A stretch of DNA of 29,948 nucleotides. Source: Candidatus Neomicrothrix sp. UBA2983 (GTDB lineage Bacteria; Actinomycetota; Acidimicrobiia; Acidimicrobiales; MedAcidi-G1). A program made the translations under genes and the position numbers. Each line of letters begins with the position of its first letter. Position 1 is the first letter of the stretch. The notes below the pieces were generated by a model. The model had not been told where the DNA came from. It worked only from the letters and a program-made list of their open reading frames with translations, and ran no database searches. Positions 16,087 through 23,863 of this stretch are shown here, in pieces. The DNA is taken from contig DEAL01000017.1 in the NCBI GenBank assembly GCA_002346745.1, positions 1 through 29,948 on the forward strand, read 5' to 3'.

Positions 16087-17799
16087 ATGGGCGAACAGCG
16101 CCCCGAGAACACCAGTCAGAACGCAACCGAACAGGGCGACAACGCCGGTAGCGGCTTCGCCGCCCGAACGACGCCCCCGCCGCCCCCGATCGGCTCGGCA
16201 GGGCCGATCCCGCCCCCTCCCGGACCCAGGTCGGAGCCTGCGGGCAGGGAGGCGCAGGGAGGCGACGGCAACCAGGGCGGCGGCCAGGGCGGCAAGCGTC
16301 GCCGGCGTCGCCGTGGCGGCCGTGGCCGTGGTGGCGGCGGCCAGCAGAACCAGCAGGCCCAGAAGTCCGAGAAGAACAAGGGCGGCCAGCAGCAGTCCCA
16401 AAAGAAGGGCGGCCGCGGCAAGTCCACGCCGGTCGAGGCGATCACCGACGACAGCCCCCTCGAACTCGACGAGGAGACGCTGAAGTCGCGTCGCGGCCGC
16501 GAGCGCCGCGGCAAGCCCATCGGCCGCTACCTGATGTGCGTCAGTGTCACCGAGGGTGGCACCCAGATCGCCGTCCTCGAGGGCCGCAACCTCATCGAGC
16601 ACTACCTGTCGCGGCCCGCCGACGACGTCAGCGAGATCCACGGCAACGTCTACCTGGCCAAGGTCCAGAACGTGTTGCCCGGCATGGAGGCGGCCTTCGT
16701 CGACATCGGGACGCCCAAGAACGCCGTGCTCTACCGGGGCGACCTGCAGTTCGACCCCGAGGAGGTCGAGGGCGGGGGCAAGGCCCGCATCGAGCAGGTG
16801 CTCCGCGCCAAGCAGACCATCCTCTGTCAGGTCACGAAGAACCCGATCGCCCACAAGGGCGCCCGCCTGACCCAGGAGGTCTCCCTGCCAGGCCGTTTCG
16901 TGGTGCTGGTGCCCAACAGCACCACCTACGGCATCTCCAAGCGCCTCCCGGACGGTGAGCGCAAGCGGCTGCGGGGCATCCTCGACCGGGTCAAGCCGGC
17001 CCAGCACGGGATCATCGTGCGCACCGCCGCCGAGAACATCACCGCCGAGGAACTCGAGCGCGACGTCGGCCGGCTGGTCCAGCAGTGGAACGACATCGAG
17101 GCGCTGTCCAAGAAGTCCCAGGCGCCGAGCCTGCTGTATCGGGAGCCGGAGGCCGTGTTCCGGTTCATCCGGGAGGAGTTCACCAAGGACTACCGGGGCG
17201 TCATGATCGACGACCGCGACCTCTACGAGAAGGTCTCGACCTACGTCCAGAGTGTCAACCCGGCGCTGGCCGACCGGGTGCAGTTCTACGACGCCGACAG
17301 CGAGCCGCTCCCGCTGTTCGAGCGCCACCACGTGCACGAACAGCTCCGCAAGGCCGTCGACCGCAAGGTCTGGCTGCCCTCCGGCGGCTCCCTCATCATC
17401 GAGCACACCGAGGCACTGACCGTGATCGACGTCAACACCGGGAAGAACGTGGGCCGTTCCAGCCTCGAGGAGACCGTGTTCCGGAACAACCTGGAGGCCG
17501 CCGAGGAGATCGCCCGCCAGCTGCGCCTGCGCGACATCGGCGGGATCATCGTGATCGACTTCGTCGACATGGACGAGCGCCAGAACCGCGACGCCGTTGC
17601 CAAGACGCTGCGCGACGCCCTGGCCCGGGACAAGACCCGGACCCAGGTGTTCGACATCTCCGACCTGGGCCTGGTCGAGATGACCCGCAAGCGCATCGGC
17701 GAGGGTCTCCTCGAGAGCTTCTCGAGCCTCTGCGAGGACTGCGACGGCCGTGGGGTGTCCCTGGACCAGGAATTGCTGCTGGCCGGAGGCAGGGCGTGA
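16087..17799 (+). CDS. rne: Ribonuclease E/G family endoribonuclease
   Basis: RNase E/G cleaves single-stranded RNA during mRNA decay and rRNA maturation. The 570 residues comprise a disordered N-terminal region (1-140) with two proline tracts, an Arg tract at 71-76 and Gly/Gln/Lys repeats, then an S1-like RNA-binding domain (about 155-265), an RNase-H-like and DNase-I-like catalytic core with metal-binding Asp448 (VIDVNTGKN) and Asp491 (VIDFVDMD), and the zinc-link CEDC (Cys549, Cys552). Unlike E. coli RNase E it has no long C-terminal scaffold; the low-complexity part is at the N-terminus, as in other actinobacteria. GAAGGGA eight bases before the ATG is the ribosome site. It is probably transcribed with the radical SAM pair. 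Confidence 0.94.
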   Translation: MGEQRPENTSQNATEQGDNAGSGFAARTTPPPPPIGSAGPIPPPPGPRSEPAGREAQGGDGNQGGGQGGKRRRRRRGGRGRGGGGQQNQQAQKSEKNKGGQQQSQKKGGRGKSTPVEAITDDSPLELDEETLKSRRGRERRGKPIGRYLMCVSVTEGGTQIAVLEGRNLIEHYLSRPADDVSEIHGNVYLAKVQNVLPGMEAAFVDIGTPKNAVLYRGDLQFDPEEVEGGGKARIEQVLRAKQTILCQVTKNPIAHKGARLTQEVSLPGRFVVLVPNSTTYGISKRLPDGERKRLRGILDRVKPAQHGIIVRTAAENITAEELERDVGRLVQQWNDIEALSKKSQAPSLLYREPEAVFRFIREEFTKDYRGVMIDDRDLYEKVSTYVQSVNPALADRVQFYDADSEPLPLFERHHVHEQLRKAVDRKVWLPSGGSLIIEHTEALTVIDVNTGKNVGRSSLEETVFRNNLEAAEEIARQLRLRDIGGIIVIDFVDMDERQNRDAVAKTLRDALARDKTRTQVFDISDLGLVEMTRKRIGEGLLESFSSLCEDCDGRGVSLDQELLLAGGRA

Positions 17800-17864
17800 C
17801 CAAGGACCACCCGACGGCTCGCGCCGTGGCCGCCGTCGCCGGTGGCGCTCCCGGGCGCCGTCGG

Positions 17865-17870
17865 TAGCCT
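17865..17870 (+). promoter_or_regulatory. -10 element, leaderless rplU
   Basis: TAGCCT preceded by CGG ends 9 bases before ATG 17880. A GGCGC/GCGCC stem (17844-17859) just upstream may end the RNase transcript. With no leader there is no room for the L21 leader RNA found before rplU in many Firmicutes. Confidence 0.65.
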
Positions 17871-17879
17871 GTGCGGGCT

Positions 17880-18203
17880 ATGGCACAGGATTCCAAGTAC
17901 GCAGTGATCGCCACGGGCGGCAAGCAGTACCGGGTCGAGGAGGGGCAGCAACTCCTCGTCGAGCGGCTCGGCGAGGCCTCCAGCGATCTCGAACTCCGCC
18001 CCGTCCTCCTCGTGGAGGGCGACGAGGTGCTCGCCACGCCCGAGGCGCTGGCCGGGGCCACGGTGACCGCCCGGATCGTGGGCGACGCCAAGGGCCCCAA
18101 GATCCGCGGGTTCACCTACAAGAACAAGAGCAACCAGCGTCGCCGCTGGGGCCACCGCCAGCACTACGCCCAGATCGAGATCGTGAGCATCGCCCGCGGC
18201 TAG
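17880..18203 (+). CDS. rplU: Ribosomal protein L21 (bL21)
   Basis: This 107-residue large-subunit protein begins MAQDSKYAVIATGGKQYRV, the family's opening, and contains KGPKIRGFTYKNKSN and RRWGHRQHY near the C-terminus, which contacts 23S rRNA. An in-frame GTG at 17871 would add three residues, but ATG 17880 matches the family start and the promoter spacing. It is followed after 37 bases by rpmA, the conserved partner. The stop codon TAG sits in the loop of a 7-base-pair hairpin. Confidence 0.98.
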   Translation: MAQDSKYAVIATGGKQYRVEEGQQLLVERLGEASSDLELRPVLLVEGDEVLATPEALAGATVTARIVGDAKGPKIRGFTYKNKSNQRRRWGHRQHYAQIEIVSIARG

Positions 18204-18209
18204 CGGGCG
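18191..18209 (+). other. Hairpin at rplU stop codon, between rplU and rpmA
   Basis: CGCCCGC-GGCTA-GCGGGCG is a perfect 7-base-pair stem with a 5-base loop spanning the rplU stop (18201-18203). It is too short of U residues for a classic terminator. It may protect or process the message or tune rpmA expression relative to rplU; these are inferences. Confidence 0.5.
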
Positions 18210-18240
18210 GGCTCGATCCCCGAACGAGGGAGACTCCACC

Positions 18241-18492
18241 ATGTCCAAGACCAAGGGCGGCGGTTCCACCAGGAACGGCCGAGACTCCCAGGCCAAGCGG
18301 CTCGGCGTGAAGGTCTACGACGGCACCCAGGTGACCGCCGGCTCGATCATCATCCGCCAGCGGGGCACCAAGTTCCACCCCGGCGTCAACGTGGGCCGCG
18401 GTGGCGACGACACCCTGTTCGCCACGGCGGACGGCGTCGTCAAGTTCGGCAGCCGTGGCGGGCGCAAGCTCGTCGACGTGCTGGTGGACTAG
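18241..18492 (+). CDS. rpmA: Ribosomal protein L27 (bL27)
   Basis: L27 sits at the peptidyl-transferase side of the large subunit with its N-terminus near the tRNA ends. The 83-residue protein has the signature GGSTRNGRDSQAKRLGVK, and its tail SRGGRKLVDVLVD is typical in form. It begins MSKTKGGGS with no N-terminal cleavage motif of the Staphylococcus type. GAGGGAG eight bases before the ATG is a good Shine-Dalgarno site, in contrast to leaderless rplU, consistent with a downstream operon gene. Confidence 0.98.
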   Translation: MSKTKGGGSTRNGRDSQAKRLGVKVYDGTQVTAGSIIIRQRGTKFHPGVNVGRGGDDTLFATADGVVKFGSRGGRKLVDVLVD

Positions 18493-18526
18493 TTCCCGCC
18501 TTTCCGACCGAGTAATCCGGCCGACT

Positions 18527-18542
18527 CCCGGGACTCCCCGGG
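18527..18542. terminator. Candidate bidirectional terminator, rpmA/dgt junction
   Basis: CCCGGG-ACTC-CCCGGG forms a 6-base-pair stem between the convergent rpmA and dgt genes, one base beyond the dgt stop. No U tract follows on either side. A second stem, GGCTCC/GGAGCC at 18559-18584 inside the dgt end, could back it up for rpmA. Confidence 0.45.
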
Positions 18543-18543
18543 T

Positions 18544-19686
18544 TCACGGCCCCGAACCGGCTCCTCCGACGCCTCGGGGGAGCCGTTCCGCGTCCCAACC
18601 CAGGAGTTGCACCGCGCTCCGGCAGGCGAAGCGGTCGGTCATCCCACTCACGTAGTTCACGACGGCGGCCTCCCGACCCTCGACTTCCCGGATTTCCCCG
18701 GGCAGGTCGTCCGGGGTGGCCAGCAGGTGCTCGACGAGTGCCCGCAGCAGGTCGATGACCTGTTCGGCCTGCCGAACCGAGTCGGGGCGCAGGTAGATGT
18801 GCCGGTAGTTGAAGTCCCGGAAGGCGGCGAGGGCGTCGGCGGTGGCGTGGTCCATGCCGATGCGTCCGCTGCGGGCCGAGGTTCGGACCACGGCGTCGAT
18901 GAAGGTTCCCAGCTGAGAGCGGCGCGTGTCGCCGCAGGTGAACCGGACCCCGTCGGGGAGCATTTCCGGGTCGACCACCCGGGCGTGGACGGCGTCCTCG
19001 AAGTCGTGGCAGACGTAGGCGATCCGGTCAGCCCAACTCACGACCTCGCCCTCGGGGGTGGCGGGGGCCGGACGTGACCACGAATGGTTGCGGATGCCGT
19101 CGAGCGTCTCGGCGCAGAGGTTCAGCGGAGCCAGCGTGACGTCGGCACCCCACTGGGCGTGGTCGTAGCCACCGTCCACGTAGGGGGACAGGGCGTCCTC
19201 GCTGGCGTGTCCGCCGGGGCCGTGGCCGCAGTCGTGGCCCAGGGCGATGGCCTCGGCCAGTGCGGCGTCGAGGCCGAGGGCGGCGGCGACGGCCCGGGCC
19301 ACCTGGGCGACCTCGAGGGCGTGGGTGAGGCGGGTGCGCTGGTGGTCCTCGGGGAACACGAACACCTGGGTCTTGCCGGCGAGGCGCCGGAAGGCCGTGC
19401 TGTGCAGGATGCGGTCCCGGTCCCGCTCGAAGCAGGTGCGCAGGGGGTCGGCCGCCTCGGGGACGGCCCGGTGGCCGGCGCCCGGAGAGGACGTCGCAGC
19501 CGGATTGCGTGGGTGGGGCCCGTCGGCCTCGCGGGCCTCGCGTTCGAGGAGCACACCGGGCTCGATCGCGGCCCGGCTGTCCGCATGCGCCGTGCGCAGG
19601 TCGGCCTGGTCGGCGCCCGCACCGTGTCCGGCCATCGTCGACGCCCAGACCTGTTCTCGAGTGGCGGCCGGGTGCTCCTCCTGCAT
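18544..19686 (-). CDS. dgt: dGTPase-like HD-domain deoxynucleotide triphosphohydrolase
   Basis: This family removes triphosphate from dGTP or other dNTPs and so controls deoxynucleotide pools. The 380-residue protein carries the HD metal site: His122 (LTHALEV), His151-Asp152 (GHDCGHGPGGH) and Asp220 (SWADRIAY). The family signature RRLAGKTQVF is at 100-109. The first 80 residues are poorly conserved by eye and Ala/Arg-rich. Length is in the range of the shorter dGTPase-like branch (about 375-400), not the 505-residue E. coli enzyme, so substrate preference is open. A -10 element six bases before the ATG makes it leaderless and fixes the start. It lies on the opposite strand between rpmA and obgE. 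Confidence 0.92.
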   Translation of the reverse strand: MQEEHPAATREQVWASTMAGHGAGADQADLRTAHADSRAAIEPGVLLEREAREADGPHPRNPAATSSPGAGHRAVPEAADPLRTCFERDRDRILHSTAFRRLAGKTQVFVFPEDHQRTRLTHALEVAQVARAVAAALGLDAALAEAIALGHDCGHGPGGHASEDALSPYVDGGYDHAQWGADVTLAPLNLCAETLDGIRNHSWSRPAPATPEGEVVSWADRIAYVCHDFEDAVHARVVDPEMLPDGVRFTCGDTRRSQLGTFIDAVVRTSARSGRIGMDHATADALAAFRDFNYRHIYLRPDSVRQAEQVIDLLRALVEHLLATPDDLPGEIREVEGREAAVVNYVSGMTDRFACRSAVQLLGWDAERLPRGVGGAGSGP

Positions 19687-19692
19687 CCGGCC

Positions 19693-19698
19693 ACCCTA
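19693..19698 (-). promoter_or_regulatory. -10 element, leaderless dgt
   Basis: On the minus strand TAGGGT ends 6 bases before the ATG at 19686, giving an exactly leaderless geometry. It diverges from the obgE promoter, whose -10 begins 49 bases away. Confidence 0.65.
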
Positions 19699-19746
19699 CG
19701 TCCGGCCCGATGGGGACGGAGCCCCGGTCCCTCGCGGGGCCGTCGG

Positions 19747-19752
19747 TAGGCT
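19747..19752 (+). promoter_or_regulatory. -10 element, leaderless obgE-proB
   Basis: TAGGCT preceded by CGG ends 7 bases before ATG 19760. It supports this start over the long in-frame upstream extension, which runs antisense through dgt. Confidence 0.65.
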
Positions 19753-19759
19753 TTTGGGC

Positions 19760-21004
19760 ATGTCGCAGTTCGTGGACGAGTGCGGGCTGAACGTCCGGGG
19801 CGGCGACGGCGGGGCCGGCGCCGTGTCCTTCCGTCGGGAGGCCCACGTGCCCAAGGGCGGACCCGACGGCGGCGACGGTGGCGACGGCGGCAACGTGTGG
19901 CTGGTGGCCGACCACAACGTTGCCTCGCTGCTGGCGTTCAAGGACCATCCTCACCGACGGGCCGGCAATGGCACGCACGGGTCGGGCGGCAAGCGCCACG
20001 GCCGTGCCGCCGAGGACCTGGTCCTCAAGGTGCCGGAGGGCACGAGCGTCCACGACCTCTACTCCGACGAGCGCCTGGCCGACCTGGTCCGCCACGGCGA
20101 CCGCTGCCTCGTCGCCGAGGCGGGGATCGGCGGCAAGGGCAACGCCAAGTTCCTCTCCAACAAGCGGCGGGTTCCGGGTTTCGCCGAACAGGGCGAAGAG
20201 GGGGAGGAACGCTGGTTGCGCCTCGAGTTGCGGCTCATGGCCGACGTGGCGCTGGTGGGCTTCCCGAACGTCGGCAAGAGCACCCTCATCTCGCGGATCT
20301 CGGCGGCCAAGCCCCGGATCGCCGACTACCCGTTCACGACGCTCGAGCCGAACCTCGGCGTGGTGCGGCCCGAGGGACGCGGCGAGTACGTCGTGGCCGA
20401 CATCCCCGGACTGATCGAGGGAGCTGCCGAGGGCAAGGGGCTCGGCCACCGCTTCCTGCGGCACGTCGAGCGGGCACGGATACTGGTCATCATGCTGGAC
20501 CTGGCGCCGACCGTCGAGCGACCGCCCGGCGAGCAGCTCGAGGTGCTCCTGAAGGAGCTCGGGGCCTACCAGCCGGACCTGCTCGAGCGTCCCCGGATCG
20601 TGGTCGGATCCCGTGCTGACGTGGCCGGGGAGGACGCCGTGTTCGACGGCGATCGCCTGTCGGCCCTCACCGGCGAGGGCCTCGAGACCCTCGTGCACCG
20701 CATGGGAGACGCCATCGAGGAGGTCCGGGCCACCCACGTGGAGGGCCCGCCGGTCGTGGTGCACCGGCCTGAGCCCGAGGGCGTGGCCGTCACCCGCGGC
20801 GAGGACGGCGCCTGGGAGATCGCCGACAGGCACATCGCCCGCACGGTCAACCTGAACGACCTCACCAACCCGGACGCCCTCGAGTACGTCCACGGCAAGT
20901 TGCGCTCGATGGGCGTCGACCGGGCCCTCGCCTGTGCCGGGGTGAAGGAAGGCGAAACCGTCCGTATCGGCCGCCTCGAGTTCGACTACGAAGAGGACTC
21001 GTGA
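19760..21004 (+). CDS. obgE: Obg family GTPase (CgtA), ribosome assembly and growth control
   Basis: ObgE is a GTPase that binds the 50S subunit and links ribosome assembly to growth. The 414 residues show the glycine-rich Obg domain (1-160), the G domain with G1 GFPNVGKST at 167-175, the PFTTLEPNLG switch at 191-200 and G3 DIPG at 214-217, and the C-terminal OCT domain (about 330-410). The G4 position reads SRAD (284-287) in place of NKxD; G5 is SALTG at 301-305. Length and architecture otherwise match actinobacterial Obg proteins of the OCT type. Its last codons overlap proB by four bases. Confidence 0.96.
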   Translation: MSQFVDECGLNVRGGDGGAGAVSFRREAHVPKGGPDGGDGGDGGNVWLVADHNVASLLAFKDHPHRRAGNGTHGSGGKRHGRAAEDLVLKVPEGTSVHDLYSDERLADLVRHGDRCLVAEAGIGGKGNAKFLSNKRRVPGFAEQGEEGEERWLRLELRLMADVALVGFPNVGKSTLISRISAAKPRIADYPFTTLEPNLGVVRPEGRGEYVVADIPGLIEGAAEGKGLGHRFLRHVERARILVIMLDLAPTVERPPGEQLEVLLKELGAYQPDLLERPRIVVGSRADVAGEDAVFDGDRLSALTGEGLETLVHRMGDAIEEVRATHVEGPPVVVHRPEPEGVAVTRGEDGAWEIADRHIARTVNLNDLTNPDALEYVHGKLRSMGVDRALACAGVKEGETVRIGRLEFDYEEDS

Positions 21005-22113
21005 GCACCGCCGGCAGGACCGTCGTCGTCAAGGTCGGGTCCTCGTCGATCACCGACGACGAGGGCAAGGTCGACCGCGCCCTCGTGGCCAAGCTCTGCA
21101 ACGAAGTGGCGGCACTGCGCGGCGAGGGTCACCGGGTGCTCGTCGTCACCTCCGGGGCCATCGCCGCCGGTCTGGACGACCTCGGCATGGGCGGTGACCG
21201 GCGGCCCCGCGACGCCGTGACCCTCCAGGCCGTGTCGGCTGTGGGGCAGGGAAACCTGATCGGCACCTACCAGGAGGCGCTGGGACGCCACGGACTCATC
21301 GCCGGACAGGTGCTACTGGCCCCGCTGGACTTCTTCGTGCGGGCCCAGTACCTGCACGCACGCGGCACCCTCACCCGCCTGCTCGAACTCGGGGTCGTGC
21401 CCGTGGTCAACGAGAACGACGCCATCGCCGACGACGAGATCCGCTTCGGCGACAACGACCGGATCGCCGCACTGGTGGCGCACCTGGTCGAGGCCGACCT
21501 GCTGGTGCTGCTGACCGACACGCCTGGCCTGTTCACCGCCGACCCGCGCCTCGACGCCGGGGCGTCGCTCATCGAGGAGATCATCGAGTTCGACCACGAG
21601 ATGGAGGGCCTGGCCGGCGGTACCGGCACGGTACGGGGCAGCGGCGGCATGGCCTCGAAGCTGGCGGCCGCCAAGATCGCCTCGTGGTCCGGGGTGCCTG
21701 CCGTGATCGCCGATGCCCGGCGCGAGGGCGTCGTGGTCGACGCCGTGGCCGGTCGGCCGGGCGTGGGCACCCTCGTACGCGCCCGCGAGGGCCGGCTGGG
21801 GGCACGCCGACTCTGGATCGCGTTCGCCGTCGGCTCCTCGGGCCAGGTGGCGGTCGATGCCGGCGCACGGCGGGCGCTGGAGGAGCGGCGGGTGTCGCTG
21901 CTGCCGGCCGGCGTGACCGGCGTGGAGGGCAGGTTCGAGTCGGGGAACGCCGTCGAGGTGGTCGATCCCGACGGCACCGTCTTCGCCAAGGGCATCGTGC
22001 GCCACGACTCGGCGCTGCTGCGGGCCCACCTGGGTCGCCGAACGGGCGACCTGCCCGAGGGCGTCCCGCACGAGGTCATCCACGCCGACGACCTGGTCGT
22101 CCTCCCGCGCTGA
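21001..22113 (+). CDS. proB: Glutamate 5-kinase
   Basis: ProB phosphorylates glutamate in the first step of proline synthesis. The amino-acid-kinase domain covers about 1-255, with VVKVGSSSIT holding Lys11, the VTSGAIAAG loop, NENDAIADDEIRFGDND in the active site, and the GTGGMxxK-like GSGGMASK. A C-terminal PUA domain (about 275-350) follows, giving 370 residues as in E. coli. The GTG start overlaps the obgE stop (GTGA). Its pathway partner proA is 1.75 kb downstream, beyond the minus-strand murJ. Proline feedback inhibition is typical of the family. Confidence 0.96.
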   Translation: MSTAGRTVVVKVGSSSITDDEGKVDRALVAKLCNEVAALRGEGHRVLVVTSGAIAAGLDDLGMGGDRRPRDAVTLQAVSAVGQGNLIGTYQEALGRHGLIAGQVLLAPLDFFVRAQYLHARGTLTRLLELGVVPVVNENDAIADDEIRFGDNDRIAALVAHLVEADLLVLLTDTPGLFTADPRLDAGASLIEEIIEFDHEMEGLAGGTGTVRGSGGMASKLAAAKIASWSGVPAVIADARREGVVVDAVAGRPGVGTLVRAREGRLGARRLWIAFAVGSSGQVAVDAGARRALEERRVSLLPAGVTGVEGRFESGNAVEVVDPDGTVFAKGIVRHDSALLRAHLGRRTGDLPEGVPHEVIHADDLVVLPR

Positions 22114-22134
22114 CGGCGGGGGGAAGCCGCTCAG
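22110..22134. terminator. Bidirectional hairpin at proB/murJ junction
   Basis: CTGACGGC pairs with GCCG-C-TCAG (one bulged C) around an 8-base purine loop. The left arm contains the proB stop TGA and the right arm the murJ stop (TGA on the minus strand), so one structure can end both convergent transcripts in a 17-base gap. Confidence 0.5.
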
Positions 22135-23759
22135 TCCCAGAGACGGCGGCGGATCGGGCCGAGCATCAGGTGGGCCTCGGGGACGCCGGTGCGGAAGGCC
22201 GCCGCCAGGTACACGAGGCCGGCGACGCCGAGCGCCAGCGGGGCGGCCAGGAGCGGGTGCAGCCCGCCGAGGAGCAGCTTCGCTGCGGCACCGGTGAGGA
22301 AGGCCAGCGAGGCCGGGACCGCCAGAGATCCGAGTGCTCCGGCGGGGGAGGGGAGGTCGGCGGCCGCCCGGCGGGCCCGTCCGGAGAGCAGTCCCAGTTC
22401 GACCCAGGCGGCCACCGCCGAGCCCAGGGCCAGGCCGGCGGCGCCGAGGTGCGGGGCGGCAGCCGCGGTGCCGATGCCGAGGGTGCCGGTGCCGAAGTCG
22501 CCGTCGAGCACCCAGACCTCGTCGAACTGGAACATGAGCGCCACGCCGACGACGGCGGCCACGACGACACGGATGCCGGCGATGCGGGCCGGACCGGCCG
22601 TGTCGCCGACCGAGTGGCAGGTCCCCTGGAGCACCCGGGAGACCGAGGTGGCGGGAAGCCCCAGTGAGTAGGCGGCCAGCACCAGCCACACCACCCGGGC
22701 GTCGTCTGCGTCGAAGGCCCCCCAGCCGAACAGAGCGTCCACGATCGGCTCGCCGACTGCCACATAGGCCACGCCGCTGAACACCGTGAAGAAGGCCGTG
22801 CGCCGAAGCGCGGCGGAGGTCCGCCCGGCGAGTGCCGCCGTGTCGCCGGCGCGGGACATCTCGGGCAGTTCGGCGGCGGCAACGCTGAGGGCGAACAGGC
22901 TGAGCGGGAGCAGGTAGAGGGCCTGGGCCGAGAGCAGGGCGGCGACGGCGCCGGTGGCGAGGAGGGAGGCCAGCACCAGGTCGACGTAGCCGGAGAGTTG
23001 CACGACGCCGCGCCCCAGCACGGCAGGAACGAATCGCCGTCGCACCTCGACGACGCCGGGATCCTTGCGGTCGAGGCCGGGTCGCAGCTCGGGGAGGAGG
23101 GTCCGCACTGCCAGGGCCTGGATCCCGAACTGGAGCAGGCCGCCGGCCACGAGGCCCCAGGCCAGCGCCCGGGCCGCCCCCTCAGCTTCCCAGTCGGCGA
23201 ACAGTGCGGCGAGAAGCACCAGGATCTGGGCCCCGTTCCACAGCACCGGCGCCACGTACGGCAGGAAGAAGCGCCGGTGGCTGTTGAGCACCCCGAGGCA
23301 CCAGGCCGACAGCACAAGGAAGCCGACGCCGGCTGTGGTGACCCGGATGAGGTCGATCGTGAGCTCGTGTCGGGGCCCGTCGAAGCCGGGGGCCAACAGC
23401 GAGGTGAGTGGTCGGGCGAAGACGATGCCGAAGAGGGCGAGGCCGCCGGACAGCACCGCCATGAGGCCGGCCACGGCGCCCGCCACCCTCCCGGCCTCCT
23501 CGTCGCGGCCCTCGCCCAGCAGCCGCGAATAGACGGGGATGAACGAGGCCGACAGCGACCCCTCACCGAGCAGGTTCTGGAGCACGTTGGGGATGCGCAG
23601 GGCGGCACCGAAGGCGTCGGCGGCGGGGCCGAGGCCCAGGACCGAACGCAGCAGCGACTCGCGCAGCAGCCCGGCGAGCCGGGACCAGAGGATCCCCGAA
23701 GCCACCGAGCGGGCGCCCTGCGGGTGCTCGCCGCCGTCCGCCGTGGGAGCCTCCTCCAT
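22131..23759 (-). CDS. murJ: MurJ, lipid II flippase (MviN family)
   Basis: MurJ flips lipid II across the membrane for peptidoglycan synthesis. The 542-residue protein is strongly hydrophobic, with about 14 predicted spans, and has the family hallmark PNVLQNLLGEGSLSASFIPVY near residues 55-75. A polar N-terminus of about 18 residues precedes it. No fused kinase-like domain is seen, unlike mycobacterial MviN. A TAGGGT -10 seven bases before the ATG fixes the start. Elsewhere in actinobacteria murJ usually lies near the replication terminus-distal trxAB/parAB region; here it separates proB from proA. Function fits with the mre-rodA-PBP2 module in the same window. Confidence 0.93.
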   Translation of the reverse strand: MEEAPTADGGEHPQGARSVASGILWSRLAGLLRESLLRSVLGLGPAADAFGAALRIPNVLQNLLGEGSLSASFIPVYSRLLGEGRDEEAGRVAGAVAGLMAVLSGGLALFGIVFARPLTSLLAPGFDGPRHELTIDLIRVTTAGVGFLVLSAWCLGVLNSHRRFFLPYVAPVLWNGAQILVLLAALFADWEAEGAARALAWGLVAGGLLQFGIQALAVRTLLPELRPGLDRKDPGVVEVRRRFVPAVLGRGVVQLSGYVDLVLASLLATGAVAALLSAQALYLLPLSLFALSVAAAELPEMSRAGDTAALAGRTSAALRRTAFFTVFSGVAYVAVGEPIVDALFGWGAFDADDARVVWLVLAAYSLGLPATSVSRVLQGTCHSVGDTAGPARIAGIRVVVAAVVGVALMFQFDEVWVLDGDFGTGTLGIGTAAAAPHLGAAGLALGSAVAAWVELGLLSGRARRAAADLPSPAGALGSLAVPASLAFLTGAAAKLLLGGLHPLLAAPLALGVAGLVYLAAAFRTGVPEAHLMLGPIRRRLWD

Positions 23760-23766
23760 GCGGTCG

Positions 23767-23772
23767 ACCCTA
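23767..23772 (-). promoter_or_regulatory. -10 element, leaderless murJ
   Basis: On the minus strand TAGGGT ends 7 bases before the ATG at 23759. There is no Shine-Dalgarno site. It is divergent from the proA promoter. Confidence 0.6.
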
Positions 23773-23849
23773 GTTCTCGGCCCGGAATCGGAGAGGTAGG
23801 CCGGGCCGGCGGGGGCACGTGGGCAGCGGAGCGGGGGAGGGGGTGCCGG

Positions 23850-23855
23850 TAGCCT
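23850..23855 (+). promoter_or_regulatory. -10 element, leaderless proA
   Basis: TAGCCT preceded by CGG ends 8 bases before GTG 23864. It supports this GTG over the in-frame ATG at 23819, which lies upstream of the promoter. Confidence 0.65.
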
Positions 23856-23863
23856 GCACTCCC

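Noticed and set aside
16160..16440. Repetitive DNA in the 5' part of the RNase gene, considered as a tandem repeat or CRISPR-like array.
   Set aside because: The repeats are irregular codons for Pro, Gly, Gln and Arg in a disordered protein region, with no fixed repeat unit or spacers.
19247..19759. An obgE start far upstream, antisense to dgt.
   Set aside because: The conserved Obg N-terminus begins at ATG 19760, directly after a -10 element; the upstream part mirrors dgt.
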